Shown here in pieces: positions 42,165-51,359 of a stretch of DNA of 64,000 nt (the first letter of the stretch is position 1; every line of letters begins with the position of its first letter). Below the pieces are notes generated by a model. It saw nothing but the letters and a program-made list of their open reading frames with translations, had not been told where the DNA came from and made no database searches. A program made the position numbers and the translations under genes. This DNA comes from Peribacillus simplex (lineage in GTDB: Bacteria; Bacillota; Bacilli; Bacillales; DSM-1321), in the NCBI RefSeq assembly GCF_030123325.1, contig NZ_CP126106.1:2756001-2820000 (forward strand). Reading direction: 5' to 3'.

Positions 42165-42896
42165 TTAAAACTTTTTCCTCCATTCTTCATCTTCAAGTGG
42201 CACACCATTGGTATTAATATATTCTACAATCATAGTTCCATGTTTAAGGACGCCATCTTTAATTAGGGCATTGATAATTTCGGTAAAGCGGTCTTCATCT
42301 GCGTCCTGTTTACTACGTGAAAGGGTAATCCGAATGGTTGGGGACACATCGTAATCTTTATAGCTGGCTGGTTTATTCGGATCAATCTTCAATTCTTTCC
42401 CGATTGCCTCATCAAAGACCAAGAGTAATTGATTACGATCGCCTATTTCTTCCTGAATCTCCTTCCACTCATCACTCTCTGCAATATCTCCCATTTCCTT
42501 GGAAATCAATACGTCACCAAGTTCTTTTTCAACATAAGGCCTGATTTCTTTTTCTGCATCATCTTGCCATTTATCAGATATGAATGTATCCTCCATTTCC
42601 CCTGTTTCATCATTAAAGAAAACTAGAAATTGAGTATCATATTTTTCATGTTTCACTTTAGCTGCGTATTCAAAATAGCCCCGGTTTCCCATATTATCGT
42701 ATAGGACATCATATATTTCGGTCCCGCCATCAAAAGTTTTCCCTAAATATCGTTCTGCTTGATCCCGGACCTTCTTTTCTTCAGCGGGATCTGCTTTCAT
42801 ACTCTGTGTGAATGAAAACACAAGTATCACCACTCCGGCGACGATGATTGAAAAAATACCAAGTAAAGTAAGTAAAATCTTTTTTGTTTTGCTCAA
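42165..42896 (-). CDS. Membrane-anchored hypothetical protein
   Basis: The protein is 243 aa from a TTG start with GGAGGGTG upstream. One N-terminal helix (about 6-28, ILLTLLGIFSIIVAGVVILV) anchors an acidic extracellular domain. That domain has two alpha/beta halves (RYLGKTFDGGTEIYDVLYD; YEFAAKV-like strands; ITLSRSKQDADEDRFTEIIN). This resembles several Bacillus YfjS/YfmQ-like surface proteins, but I cannot name a family. It is monocistronic. Confidence 0.6.
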   Translation of the reverse strand: MSKTKKILLTLLGIFSIIVAGVVILVFSFTQSMKADPAEEKKVRDQAERYLGKTFDGGTEIYDVLYDNMGNRGYFEYAAKVKHEKYDTQFLVFFNDETGEMEDTFISDKWQDDAEKEIRPYVEKELGDVLISKEMGDIAESDEWKEIQEEIGDRNQLLLVFDEAIGKELKIDPNKPASYKDYDVSPTIRITLSRSKQDADEDRFTEIINALIKDGVLKHGTMIVEYINTNGVPLEDEEWRKKF

Positions 42897-43087
42897 GGAA
42901 CACCCTCCTGTAATCTAAGCTACTTATCAATAATTACCATATTATTCTAACATTATTATCGCTCATTTTACTATGGAATTTAAGCCGATCTTTTCACGGT
43001 GCGAAATCTAAATTGCCCGCCCTCCAAAATATCGGGATACTTTGTTACAATAAATAAATGGTTAGTACCCTAAAGGGAGAGATTGAC

Positions 43088-43972
43088 TTGGAAATCTATC
43101 AAAGAAAAATGAATCATAATCGGGATGAATACAGGAAGTTGCGGTGGCAACAGCATCGTATCCAGGTTACAGGGCTATTCGATGCCGTTTTTTCGAAAAA
43201 AGAGTTCGCAGAAAAAGTGGCTATCGTTGGTGCAGGCAATTGCGATGATTTGGATTTGGAGTATCTGGCGACTAAATGCAACTCCATATACTTATTTGAT
43301 ATTGATATGGAAAGTATGGAAAAGGGTACGGCTAATTTGCCTGAACGGACCCGGAAGAAAATTCAACTTGTAGAAATCGATGTAACAGGCCTCGATAAAG
43401 TGGATTTTGATCACCATCTATCTTCCATGCTGGATCGTGGTGAAACGGCAAAAGGAATCATTCAATATTTAAAGGAAACCGAGAATCGGTTAGGCCAGCT
43501 TTCTGAAAGTGTTTTTGCTAATTATTATAATGATTTTGATATCGTGGCAACCTCCGCCATCTATACCCAACTATTTTATAATTGGGCCAAGGAACTGCTT
43601 TCTGATTATGAACACCAATATCAGAAAAAAGACGCAGAAGAGATTAAGAATGGAATTTTGGATTTAAGGGATGAAATCGTACGTAAAATGAATCACTCTA
43701 TTTCTAAATGCACCAAGCAAAATGGATTCTGCATTACATGGACTGATATCTTGAAAATCGAACCTGAGTATATGGATACAATCAATGAAGGGTTGAATGC
43801 CATCTTTGCATTGGCCTCGAACGTGGGTTATGGGGCAGCATTGATTGGAGTGAAAACATTTATTGAAAAAGTGGATAAAAGCGAATTAAGCCTTCGCTAC
43901 TGGACTTGGGATTTTAATGCCAACAAACAGTATTTGACCATTGGCATTATCGGAAGATTGAATGGATTGTAA
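43088..43972 (+). CDS. Rossmann-fold (SAM methyltransferase-like) protein
   Basis: The protein is 294 aa from the TTG at 43088, with AAGGGAGAG 6 nt upstream; an in-frame ATG at 43058 has no binding site. KVAIVGAGNCDDLDLEYLA (about 50) is a glycine-rich loop and SIYLFDIDMESMEKG is the acidic second strand, as in class I SAM-dependent methyltransferases. The remainder is helical with TSAIYTQLFYNWAKELL and a C-terminal WTWDFNANKQYLTIGIIG. The substrate is unknown. It is monocistronic. Confidence 0.55.
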   Translation: MEIYQRKMNHNRDEYRKLRWQQHRIQVTGLFDAVFSKKEFAEKVAIVGAGNCDDLDLEYLATKCNSIYLFDIDMESMEKGTANLPERTRKKIQLVEIDVTGLDKVDFDHHLSSMLDRGETAKGIIQYLKETENRLGQLSESVFANYYNDFDIVATSAIYTQLFYNWAKELLSDYEHQYQKKDAEEIKNGILDLRDEIVRKMNHSISKCTKQNGFCITWTDILKIEPEYMDTINEGLNAIFALASNVGYGAALIGVKTFIEKVDKSELSLRYWTWDFNANKQYLTIGIIGRLNGL

Positions 43973-43985
43973 AAATATGAAAGAC

Positions 43986-44028
43986 GGGATGGGGAAGCAT
44001 AGCAGCAGCTATACCTATCCCTTTTTTT
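43986..44028 (+). terminator. Rho-independent terminator
   Basis: GGGATGG pairs with CCTATCCC (one bulge), then seven T residues. Confidence 0.75.
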
Positions 44029-44297
44029 ATTGGTTATAGACGCCTTAGGAATATTATAAATACTATTGCGTGATAAAAGGGAACTGGATCAACAAATCAT
44101 TGAAAATAAGACTTAATTATATAAAAGGTATAAAAAAACGATGAAATTTTTGACTATTTGTCTAATGATTTCTAAATCTGGTGTGGATATAATGAATCTG
44201 TTGAAAACAGAATATTCCGATAAGTGAAGACTGGAGAAAGCAAAGGAAGAGGACGTAGTAATGAGGGTGAAACAATAAGGAAGGGGTGTGTTGTTTG

Positions 44298-45917
44298 ATG
44301 AAAGCTGATATCGTGTTCATAAACGGCGAGGTCATAACCGTAAATCAAAAAAATGAAGTCGCAGAAGCCCTGGCAATTAAAGATAATCGTATCTCGGCAG
44401 TCGGTACGAATCATGAAATCAAGGTATTTATCGGAGAAGGAACAAATGTGATTGATTTGCAGGGGAAGTCATTACTTCCCGGGTTTATCGATTCTCATAT
44501 TCATCTTATATTGTACGGTGTCAATCAATTGGCAGTAAGTTGTAAAGCTGAACATATCAAATCTGTAGAAGATTTATTGATCGATCTGAAGAAGAAAGCT
44601 TCGACGATCCCTAAAGGTGAGTGGATCCGCGCTTGGGGCTTCAATGAAACCGCCGTGAAAGAAAAACGTTATCCTACAATAGCGGAGTTGGATGCTATTT
44701 CAAAAGACCATCCCATCATGGTAACCCGTACATGCAGCCATATAAGTGTGGTGAATAGCAGGGCGTTAGCGATTGCCCGAATTGATGAGAGCTCAGGGAA
44801 TCCGACTGGAGGGATCATTGAAAAGGATAGCGCGGGTAGGTTTACAGGCAAACTCATTGAAACTGCAAATATGATGATGGCCGATAGAGCAAGTTATTCA
44901 GAAAGTGAACTGTTGAAAGCAGTGAAATTAGCGTCGGAGCATTTCATCGCAGCAGGCATAACAAGCATTCATGAAGCTGGTGCCCATGGTCCTGAAAGTT
45001 TCCGTTTAATGCAGCAGGCCATAAAAAATAAGGATATTCGTGTCCGTATTTATGCGATGGTCGGTTCATTGAATAATTCTCATGAATTTGTAAATAAAAT
45101 GGTGGATTCAGGAGTCATAACCGGAACAGGGGACGAAAGATTCAAAATCGGACCAGCTAAATTGTTTACGGATGGCAGCAGTACCGGTCCGACAATCGCT
45201 ACCCGTGAGCCTTATTCGAGTGATCCTGGCAATTTTGGCATTCTTTATTATAAGGAAGAGGAGATCTTTCAAGTATTAGGGCTGGCACATAAAAAAGGCT
45301 ATCAGATCACAGTCCATGCCCAAGGCGACAAAGCGATAGAGATGTATTTGAATTGCGTGGAAAAGGCTTTGAATGAATCGCCCAGAAAAGATCATAGACA
45401 CAGAATCGAGCATGCTGGAATATCTTCTCCAGATTTACAAATGAGGATGAAAGAACTTGGAGTCATCCCAATCCCCAACCCCCCATTTCCTTATGAATTC
45501 GGCGATATATATATTGAACACTACGGCAATAGGGTCAACCACATGTACGCCGCCCGTGATTATATTGATAATGGCATCTTGGCCGCAGGAGGTTCCGATG
45601 CTCCCGTAACTGATCACGACCCTTTATTAGGTATACACGTTGCTGTTAATAGAACAAGCAGGTCTGGTACGAAAATAGGTCCGGTTCAATCTATTAGCGT
45701 ATTGGAAGCCATAAAACTATACACATGGAATGGCGCGTTCGCGAGTTTCGATGAAGATGTCAAAGGCAGCCTGGAGGCAGGCAAGCTGGCCGATCTAGTA
45801 GTATTGAATGATAGTATATTGAAAGTGGATTCCCAAAATATCAAGGATTTGAAAGTTGAGTCAACGATTTTGAATGGGGAGATCCTTTATCATAGGGGAA
45901 CATTAGTAGAAATATAA
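44298..45917 (+). CDS. Metal-dependent amidohydrolase (YtcJ-like)
   Basis: The protein is 539 aa from the ATG at 44298 (GGAAGGGGTG upstream). The amidohydrolase core begins GFIDSHIHLILYGV (HxH metal ligands, about residue 65). It continues with FTDGSSTGPTIATREPYSSD, VHAQGDKAIEMYLN, HRIEHAGI and GGSDAPVTDHDPL (last metal Asp). This is the YtcJ / N-substituted formamide deformylase group, which hydrolyses C-N bonds of amides. It is the first gene of a co-directional cluster with a carbamoylase-type hydrolase, a symporter and a nitrilase, so it acts on an imported nitrogen compound. Confidence 0.85.
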   Translation: MKADIVFINGEVITVNQKNEVAEALAIKDNRISAVGTNHEIKVFIGEGTNVIDLQGKSLLPGFIDSHIHLILYGVNQLAVSCKAEHIKSVEDLLIDLKKKASTIPKGEWIRAWGFNETAVKEKRYPTIAELDAISKDHPIMVTRTCSHISVVNSRALAIARIDESSGNPTGGIIEKDSAGRFTGKLIETANMMMADRASYSESELLKAVKLASEHFIAAGITSIHEAGAHGPESFRLMQQAIKNKDIRVRIYAMVGSLNNSHEFVNKMVDSGVITGTGDERFKIGPAKLFTDGSSTGPTIATREPYSSDPGNFGILYYKEEEIFQVLGLAHKKGYQITVHAQGDKAIEMYLNCVEKALNESPRKDHRHRIEHAGISSPDLQMRMKELGVIPIPNPPFPYEFGDIYIEHYGNRVNHMYAARDYIDNGILAAGGSDAPVTDHDPLLGIHVAVNRTSRSGTKIGPVQSISVLEAIKLYTWNGAFASFDEDVKGSLEAGKLADLVVLNDSILKVDSQNIKDLKVESTILNGEILYHRGTLVEI

Positions 45918-46021
45918 ATCTAGCGTAACCATCTTAAAACAACAAATACCTTCACTTTCATTTTTGGCTTAAGCGAACGCATGTAGAATTTAGCAGGTTA
46001 TCTAAAAGGGGGATATTCGCT

Positions 46022-47254
46022 ATGAAAAAGCAAAAATTATTAATTAATGGTGAGAGGCTGAGTCGTACGCTCGAGAAATTTGCTGATTTTGGAAGGACAG
46101 AAAACAATGGAGTCACACGGCTTTCCCTTTCCGAAGAAGACCGATTGGTCCGTGATTACTTTTGCGCTTGCTGTAAAGAATTGGGTATGACCATTAAGGT
46201 TGATGATATGGGGAATATTTACGCTACATTAGCGGGACTTGAAAACAACCCCCCAATTGTGATGGGATCACATATGGATACCGTAAAAAAGGGAGGGCGG
46301 TTTGATGGTATCTTGGGAGTAGCTGCAGGCTTGGAAGTCGTGCGGACTCTGGTGGAAAATAATATCCAACCTAAAATTCCGGTAATGATCGTCAATTTTA
46401 CGAACGAAGAAGGAGCCAGATTCGAACCTTCCATGATGTCTTCGGGAGTTCTTTCAGGTAAATTCGAAAAATCCATCATGCTGCAAAAGACGGATAGTGT
46501 CGGAACGACTTTCGAAAGTGCTTTGAATGCCATTGGATATGCAGGGGATATAGAGAATCGTTTAAAAGAAGCGACTGCATTTCTAGAATTGCATATTGAA
46601 CAAGGTCCGATTCTTGAACGTGAATCACTAACGATCGGTGTCGTTGAATGTGTCCTTGGCATGGTGTGCTATGAGATAGAAGTTACTGGAGAATCCGATC
46701 ATGCCGGTACCACCCCGATGAATATGAGAAAAGATGCTTTCTTCACTGCGAATACCTTGATTATGGAGGCTCGTCAGAAGCTAGGCATGCTTGAAGACGA
46801 TTTGGTTTTTACGATGGGAAGGGTAAATGTGTTTCCCAATATCCATACGGTTATTCCTAATAAAGTGATATTTTCGCTAGAAGCGAGACATAAGGATTCA
46901 AATGTCATCGAAAAGGTGGAGGAAATCATTGAAAGCCTTACAACTACAGGTTCAGAAGGCGGATGCGACATCCAAGTGAAAAAATTATGGGACAGGGATA
47001 CCGTTTGGTTCGACAAGTCCATTTGCAATTTGCTAGAGCAATCGAGCAATACATTAGGTCTACCCTATAAGAGAATGGTAAGCGGTGCAGGACATGATGC
47101 GCAGTTTATAGCCAGTTATATACCGACTGCCATGGTTTTCGTACCAAGCATCAACGGTAAAAGTCATTGTGAAGAGGAACTTACTACTTGGGAAGATTGT
47201 GAAAAAGGAGTCAATGTTATATTGGAAACGGTCCTTGCCATCCAGTCTCCTTAA
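46022..47254 (+). CDS. M20 family Zn-dependent amidohydrolase (N-carbamoylase/allantoate type)
   Basis: The protein is 410 aa. Metal site GSHMDTVKKGGRFDGILGV (about 80-98), then VNFTNEEGARFEPSMMSSG (catalytic Glu pair) and LHIEQGPILE place it in the hydantoinase/carbamoylase (AmaB/HyuC) and allantoate amidohydrolase family. MVSGAGHDAQF near residue 358 supplies the last zinc His. It removes a carbamoyl group from a ureide or N-carbamoyl amino acid. AAAGGGGGA precedes the ATG. It is the second gene of the cluster. No separate hydantoinase is present, so the preceding amidohydrolase may do the first step. Confidence 0.88.
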   Translation: MKKQKLLINGERLSRTLEKFADFGRTENNGVTRLSLSEEDRLVRDYFCACCKELGMTIKVDDMGNIYATLAGLENNPPIVMGSHMDTVKKGGRFDGILGVAAGLEVVRTLVENNIQPKIPVMIVNFTNEEGARFEPSMMSSGVLSGKFEKSIMLQKTDSVGTTFESALNAIGYAGDIENRLKEATAFLELHIEQGPILERESLTIGVVECVLGMVCYEIEVTGESDHAGTTPMNMRKDAFFTANTLIMEARQKLGMLEDDLVFTMGRVNVFPNIHTVIPNKVIFSLEARHKDSNVIEKVEEIIESLTTTGSEGGCDIQVKKLWDRDTVWFDKSICNLLEQSSNTLGLPYKRMVSGAGHDAQFIASYIPTAMVFVPSINGKSHCEEELTTWEDCEKGVNVILETVLAIQSP

Positions 47255-47388
47255 GACGTATATACAATTGGTTGTAAGCAGTTAATGACAGTTAGCCACG
47301 GATGCTATTAAACCCATCAGTTCAGTTTGAACCCAGGCTTGACTGATGGTGATCCTTTTTCGGAAACCTAATTAGGGGAGGGTATAAT

Positions 47389-47589
47389 TTGAATGCTATT
47401 AAGCTATTGCTTTTTATTCCATTTATAGGGTTCTTAGGTTTATTGTCCTATGCAAATAAAATAGAACCGTACATATTGGGGATGCCTTTTTTGTTATTTT
47501 GGGTCGCATTTTGGATGGTCATGGCATCGATCATCTTAATGATTGTGTATAAGTTCGATCCTGATAATAAAGGAAGTGATTCTGAATGA
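47389..47589 (+). CDS. DUF3311 small membrane protein
   Basis: The protein is 66 aa from a TTG start with GGGGAGGG upstream. Two membrane helices (about 4-20 and 29-55, MPFLLFWVAFWMVMASIILM) and the position just before an SSS symporter identify DUF3311, a usual small partner of such symporters. Its stop overlaps the next start (ATGA), so they are translated together. It probably stabilises or modulates the transporter. Confidence 0.78.
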   Translation: MNAIKLLLFIPFIGFLGLLSYANKIEPYILGMPFLLFWVAFWMVMASIILMIVYKFDPDNKGSDSE

Positions 47590-49070
47590 ATATATCATTA
47601 CTCATCATTTCCATCTTCTTGGTTCTGGCACTTTATTTAGGGATAAAAGCAAGAAATGGGAAGGATATGGACATGGAGCAATTTGCCGTAGGGGGCAGGG
47701 GCTTCGGAACATTCTTCATTTTTCTCTTGATAGCAGGTGAAATTTATACAACTTTTACATTCCTGGGCGGAAGTGGATGGGCTTACTCAAAAGGTGCCGC
47801 TGCTTATTATGTTCCAGCCTATATTTTCTTAGCCTATGTCCTATCATATTGGCTCGTCCCTAAAATATGGAGATATTCAAAACGCCATTCCATCATCTCT
47901 CAGCCAGAGTATTTTGCATCTAAATATAAAAGCAGGTCAATGGGGATGATCGTGGCAGTATTGGGAAGCTTAGCCCTAGTGCCGTACATAGTCATACAGC
48001 TCAAAGGATTAGGTATCATTGTTTCCGAAGCATCCTATGGAGCAATTTCTCCAGTTGCTGCAAGTGTGATCGGTGCTGTTGTCGTAACTACCTATGTAAT
48101 GATTTCAGGCATTCATGGATCAGCATGGACAGCCATACTGAAAGATTTCATGATCTTGGTAGTCGTTATCTTTTTAGGCATTTACATTCCAGTTCATTAC
48201 TTCGGAGGCATACAGCCTATGTTCGAGACCGTGCAAGCTGCTAAACCGGAAATGTTGGTTTTGGCAGATCAGGGATTGAGTCAGTCATGGTTTGTGTCCA
48301 CCGTTTTGCTGAATGCACTAGGTTTTTATTTGCTGCCACAAACATTCATGGTCGTTTTATCGTCCAATGGGGAAAGGACCCTTCGCAAAAATGCGATTGC
48401 GTTACCCTTGTACACATTGTTACTGCTATTCGTTTTTTTCATCGGATTTACAGCCATCATGGAAATCCCGGGTTTGCAAGGAGCTGATGGGGATCTCTCA
48501 CTTTTAAGGCTGGCGATCCAAACATTCGATCCATGGGTGATAGGGGTTATCGGAGCTGCAGGTTTATTGACGGCCCTAGTACCGGCTTCAGTCATGCTAA
48601 TGGCTGCATCGGTAGGTCTGACAAATAGCTTTTACAAAGTTCTGGTCCCTGCTGCGACTGAATCACATCAATTGATTGTCTCCAGGATCATCATCATCGG
48701 TATCTCAATCATTGCTTTAATTGTAACGGTAACAGGCGGCGAGGCTTTGGCCATCTTGAATATCATGTCATACAGTTTGATTACACAACTGGCACCTTCC
48801 TTGTTTTGCAGTTTACCAAAAACCAATATAATCAATAAGTATGGTGCAATGGCAGGGATATTGGCAGGTGTCCTGATTGTTCTATATGCGACAATTGCAG
48901 ATGTGAAGGTTGCTACATTCCTGCCGGATACCCCACATGTAATTAATGATATCAGTACAGGCCTCATAGCTTTGTTGTTTAATATACTAGTAACATTCAT
49001 TGTAAGTGCACTGACTAAACATATCTCTATGCAACAGACCGAAAGGAATGATCTGGACAAGATATCCTAA
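47586..49070 (+). CDS. Sodium:solute symporter (SSS family)
   Basis: The protein is 494 aa with 13 predicted helices. FAVGGRGFGTFFIFLLIAGE (about 33-52) and GSGWAYSKGAAAYYVPAYIF are characteristic of SSS transporters, and SQPEYFASKY is the conserved cytoplasmic motif. It would import a small organic molecule with Na+. Overlap with DUF3311 and position between two amide hydrolases imply the substrate is the compound degraded by the cluster, perhaps a ureide or N-acyl amino acid. Confidence 0.88.
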   Translation: MNISLLIISIFLVLALYLGIKARNGKDMDMEQFAVGGRGFGTFFIFLLIAGEIYTTFTFLGGSGWAYSKGAAAYYVPAYIFLAYVLSYWLVPKIWRYSKRHSIISQPEYFASKYKSRSMGMIVAVLGSLALVPYIVIQLKGLGIIVSEASYGAISPVAASVIGAVVVTTYVMISGIHGSAWTAILKDFMILVVVIFLGIYIPVHYFGGIQPMFETVQAAKPEMLVLADQGLSQSWFVSTVLLNALGFYLLPQTFMVVLSSNGERTLRKNAIALPLYTLLLLFVFFIGFTAIMEIPGLQGADGDLSLLRLAIQTFDPWVIGVIGAAGLLTALVPASVMLMAASVGLTNSFYKVLVPAATESHQLIVSRIIIIGISIIALIVTVTGGEALAILNIMSYSLITQLAPSLFCSLPKTNIINKYGAMAGILAGVLIVLYATIADVKVATFLPDTPHVINDISTGLIALLFNILVTFIVSALTKHISMQQTERNDLDKIS

Positions 49071-49122
49071 TTTTCTTTTAACCAGGCAAATGGAATAAGA
49101 AGCATGATTTGGGAGGGGTTTT

Positions 49123-49983
49123 GTGAAAATTAAAATAACGGCTTGTCAATTTCGAGTGGAAAAAGTGTCAAACTTCAATGAATTTCAGGAACAAGTAGAA
49201 GACTTGATCACCCAAGTTCCCGAAAACTCGGATTATATCGTTTTTCCTGAACTGTTAACCATCGGGTTATCAGCGGCCTTTGGACAACAAGATGCTTCGT
49301 CCGTTATCAGGATTGATGAATATACCAATCAATACAAAGATCTTTTCAGTTCACTTTCCAGAAAAAGAAAGCAGGTCATCATTGCGGGCACGCATCTGGA
49401 ACGCCGCGAAAATGAATACTTCAATATCGCATACATTTTTGATAAAGACGGATCGGTCGTTGAGCATAAAAAAACTCATATCTTTCCTGCTGAAGCGAAT
49501 TGGCATACCTCTGAAGGTGATGATTTGGAAGTTTACTCCGTAGGTCCTGTTAAGATAGGAATAGCGGTATGTTATGAAGCCGAGATACCTGAAATTTCAA
49601 GGATATTATCAGTGAATGGGGCCGACATCATTTTTTGCCCATCATACACATTTACAGAGGCTGGTTTTTGGCGAGTTCGCCATTGCGCACATGCGCGTGC
49701 AATCGAGAATCAGGTATATTTTGTTCATTGCCCAACTGTTGGTGAACCTGGGTCACCCCTTCCGAACGGATACGGCCGTGCCAGTATACTTAGTCCCTGT
49801 GACAGCGCTTGGCCAGCAAATGGAATAGTAGCAGAGGCGATAATGAATGAACATACAATCATTACCGGTACGGTCGATATGGACGAATTATATGAGAATC
49901 GAACCAATGGTGCGGCGACCACTTTCAAAGATCGTAATCGCCGAAAAGATATGTATGCGAAATATGATCCTTATGAAGGCTGA
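49123..49983 (+). CDS. Nitrilase/carbon-nitrogen hydrolase family protein
   Basis: The protein is 286 aa from a GTG with GGGAGGGG upstream. The Glu-Lys-Cys triad is complete: E43 in FPELLTIGL, K116 in VEHKKTHIFPAE and C150 in IAVCYEAEIPE. It hydrolyses an amide (or N-carbamoyl) bond. It closes the five-gene cluster; a terminator follows. Together with the M20 enzyme and the amidohydrolase, it gives three different C-N hydrolases and one transporter in one unit. Confidence 0.88.
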   Translation: MKIKITACQFRVEKVSNFNEFQEQVEDLITQVPENSDYIVFPELLTIGLSAAFGQQDASSVIRIDEYTNQYKDLFSSLSRKRKQVIIAGTHLERRENEYFNIAYIFDKDGSVVEHKKTHIFPAEANWHTSEGDDLEVYSVGPVKIGIAVCYEAEIPEISRILSVNGADIIFCPSYTFTEAGFWRVRHCAHARAIENQVYFVHCPTVGEPGSPLPNGYGRASILSPCDSAWPANGIVAEAIMNEHTIITGTVDMDELYENRTNGAATTFKDRNRRKDMYAKYDPYEG

Positions 49984-49996
49984 AATAATCTGTTGG

Positions 49997-50027
49997 AAAA
50001 GGCACTATTAATACAATAGTGTCTTTT
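49997..50027 (+). terminator. Rho-independent terminator
   Basis: AAAAGGCACTAT pairs with ATAGTGTCTTTT (one mismatch), ending the amide/ureide cluster. Confidence 0.7.
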
Positions 50028-50061
50028 ACTCAATAAAAACTAATTCGAAAGGGTGATTATT

Positions 50062-51063
50062 TTGAAAAGGTTAACCGTTGTAGTACTATCTTTATTTGCT
50101 TTTGGCATTTTTACATTCAGTCCGAATGAAGCTAGTTCAAGAGAGAAGGAGAGAATTGCCTATGTAGATGTAGCCGTGGCAACTCTTTGGACGGAGCCGG
50201 GATTATTAAGGGAAATCGATGCTCCTTCTGCATCGAATCCCGTTGATTTGAATGCCTGGATCGGCTCGATGAATTATGAAGACAAGCTGTGGCTTGTGGG
50301 TAACTTGGAAACACAAGCATTATATGGTTCAAAAGTGACGATTTTAGAAGAACGGGGTGAATGGGTGAAAGTAGCCGTGGCCAACCAACCGACGCCCAGA
50401 AATGATATAGGTTATCCAGGATGGATGCCAAAAGCACAATTAAAAGATGGAAATTCTTTTGAGAAGCAATTTAAACGAGGATTTGCCCTTGTAAATGCCC
50501 CGAAGGCTTGGCTTTATTCGGATTCTAAGATTCGGTCCAAATTCATGGAGGTCAGCTTCGATACCCGCCTACCGCTATTGCAGGTTAAAAAGGATAAAGT
50601 GAAGGTGATGACACCGAGTAATGGAGCAAAGTGGATAGAAACGCAGGATGTTTCCGTCTATCAAAATGAAAAGCAAATACCAGCTCCAACCGGTAAGGAC
50701 ATCGTTGAATCAGGAAAAGGGTTTTTAGGACTTCCTTACCTCTGGGCCGGAATGTCCGGTTTTGGATTTGACTGTTCTGGATTTACCTATACAATGTACC
50801 ATGCTAATGGAATAACGATCCCAAGGGACTCTTCCATTCAGGCACAACATGGAGAAAAGGTGGAGCAAGAAAACCTTCAACCAGGTGATTTACTATTTTT
50901 TGCCTATGATAAAGGGAAGGGAAGGGTGCATCATGTCGGAATGTATATAGGTGATGGCAAAATGATCCATTCTCCTAACAGCTCTACACATGTAAGGATA
51001 GATGAAATAAAAACATCGGGATACGGAGAGGAATATGCGGGAGCAAGAAGATATATCGATTGA
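50062..51063 (+). CDS. Secreted NlpC/P60 (C40) peptidoglycan endopeptidase
   Basis: The protein is 333 aa from the TTG at 50062 (AAAGGGTGA upstream). A signal peptide covers residues 1-25 (LTVVVLSLFAFGIFTF). Two SH3b-like segments follow (VAVATLWTEPGLLR; AWLYSDSKIRSKF). The C-terminal NlpC/P60 domain has GFGFDCSGFTYTMY with the catalytic Cys (about 237) and RVHHVGMYIGDGKMIHS with the catalytic His. It resembles YkfC, which cleaves gamma-D-Glu-diamino acid bonds in recycled or secreted wall peptides. It is monocistronic with terminators on both sides. Confidence 0.9.
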   Translation: MKRLTVVVLSLFAFGIFTFSPNEASSREKERIAYVDVAVATLWTEPGLLREIDAPSASNPVDLNAWIGSMNYEDKLWLVGNLETQALYGSKVTILEERGEWVKVAVANQPTPRNDIGYPGWMPKAQLKDGNSFEKQFKRGFALVNAPKAWLYSDSKIRSKFMEVSFDTRLPLLQVKKDKVKVMTPSNGAKWIETQDVSVYQNEKQIPAPTGKDIVESGKGFLGLPYLWAGMSGFGFDCSGFTYTMYHANGITIPRDSSIQAQHGEKVEQENLQPGDLLFFAYDKGKGRVHHVGMYIGDGKMIHSPNSSTHVRIDEIKTSGYGEEYAGARRYID

Positions 51064-51069
51064 TGCTTA

Positions 51070-51107
51070 AAAGGCTTAAGAGCCCAATGCCCTTAAGCCT
51101 TTTTCTT
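51070..51107 (+). terminator. Rho-independent terminator
   Basis: AAAGGCTTAAG pairs perfectly with CTTAAGCCTTT around an 11-nt loop, then a T run. Confidence 0.85.
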
Positions 51108-51359
51108 GTTTGAACATGCCTTTTCCATCATTCTGTCGGATGACAGGATGATGCCCCGATGACTTAAGATTAGCATACATCGGAAGAAACGTTTATTCCT
51201 GATTAGAGGCTTAGAAAAATAGTTATATAAGTTTTATAACGAAAAATGAATTAGAATTCCCTACTTCCATAAACGGAAGGTTTACGTATACCAATAAGGA
51301 AAAATATGGTATAGTTAATTACAGATTTTTCTTTATATTATAAATGTGAGGGGCTGCCA

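Noticed and set aside
51126..51153. Imperfect hairpin CATCATTCTGTC / GACAGGATGATG after the NlpC/P60 gene
   Set aside because: No T tail and a better terminator lies just upstream; possible minor operator but no supporting context.
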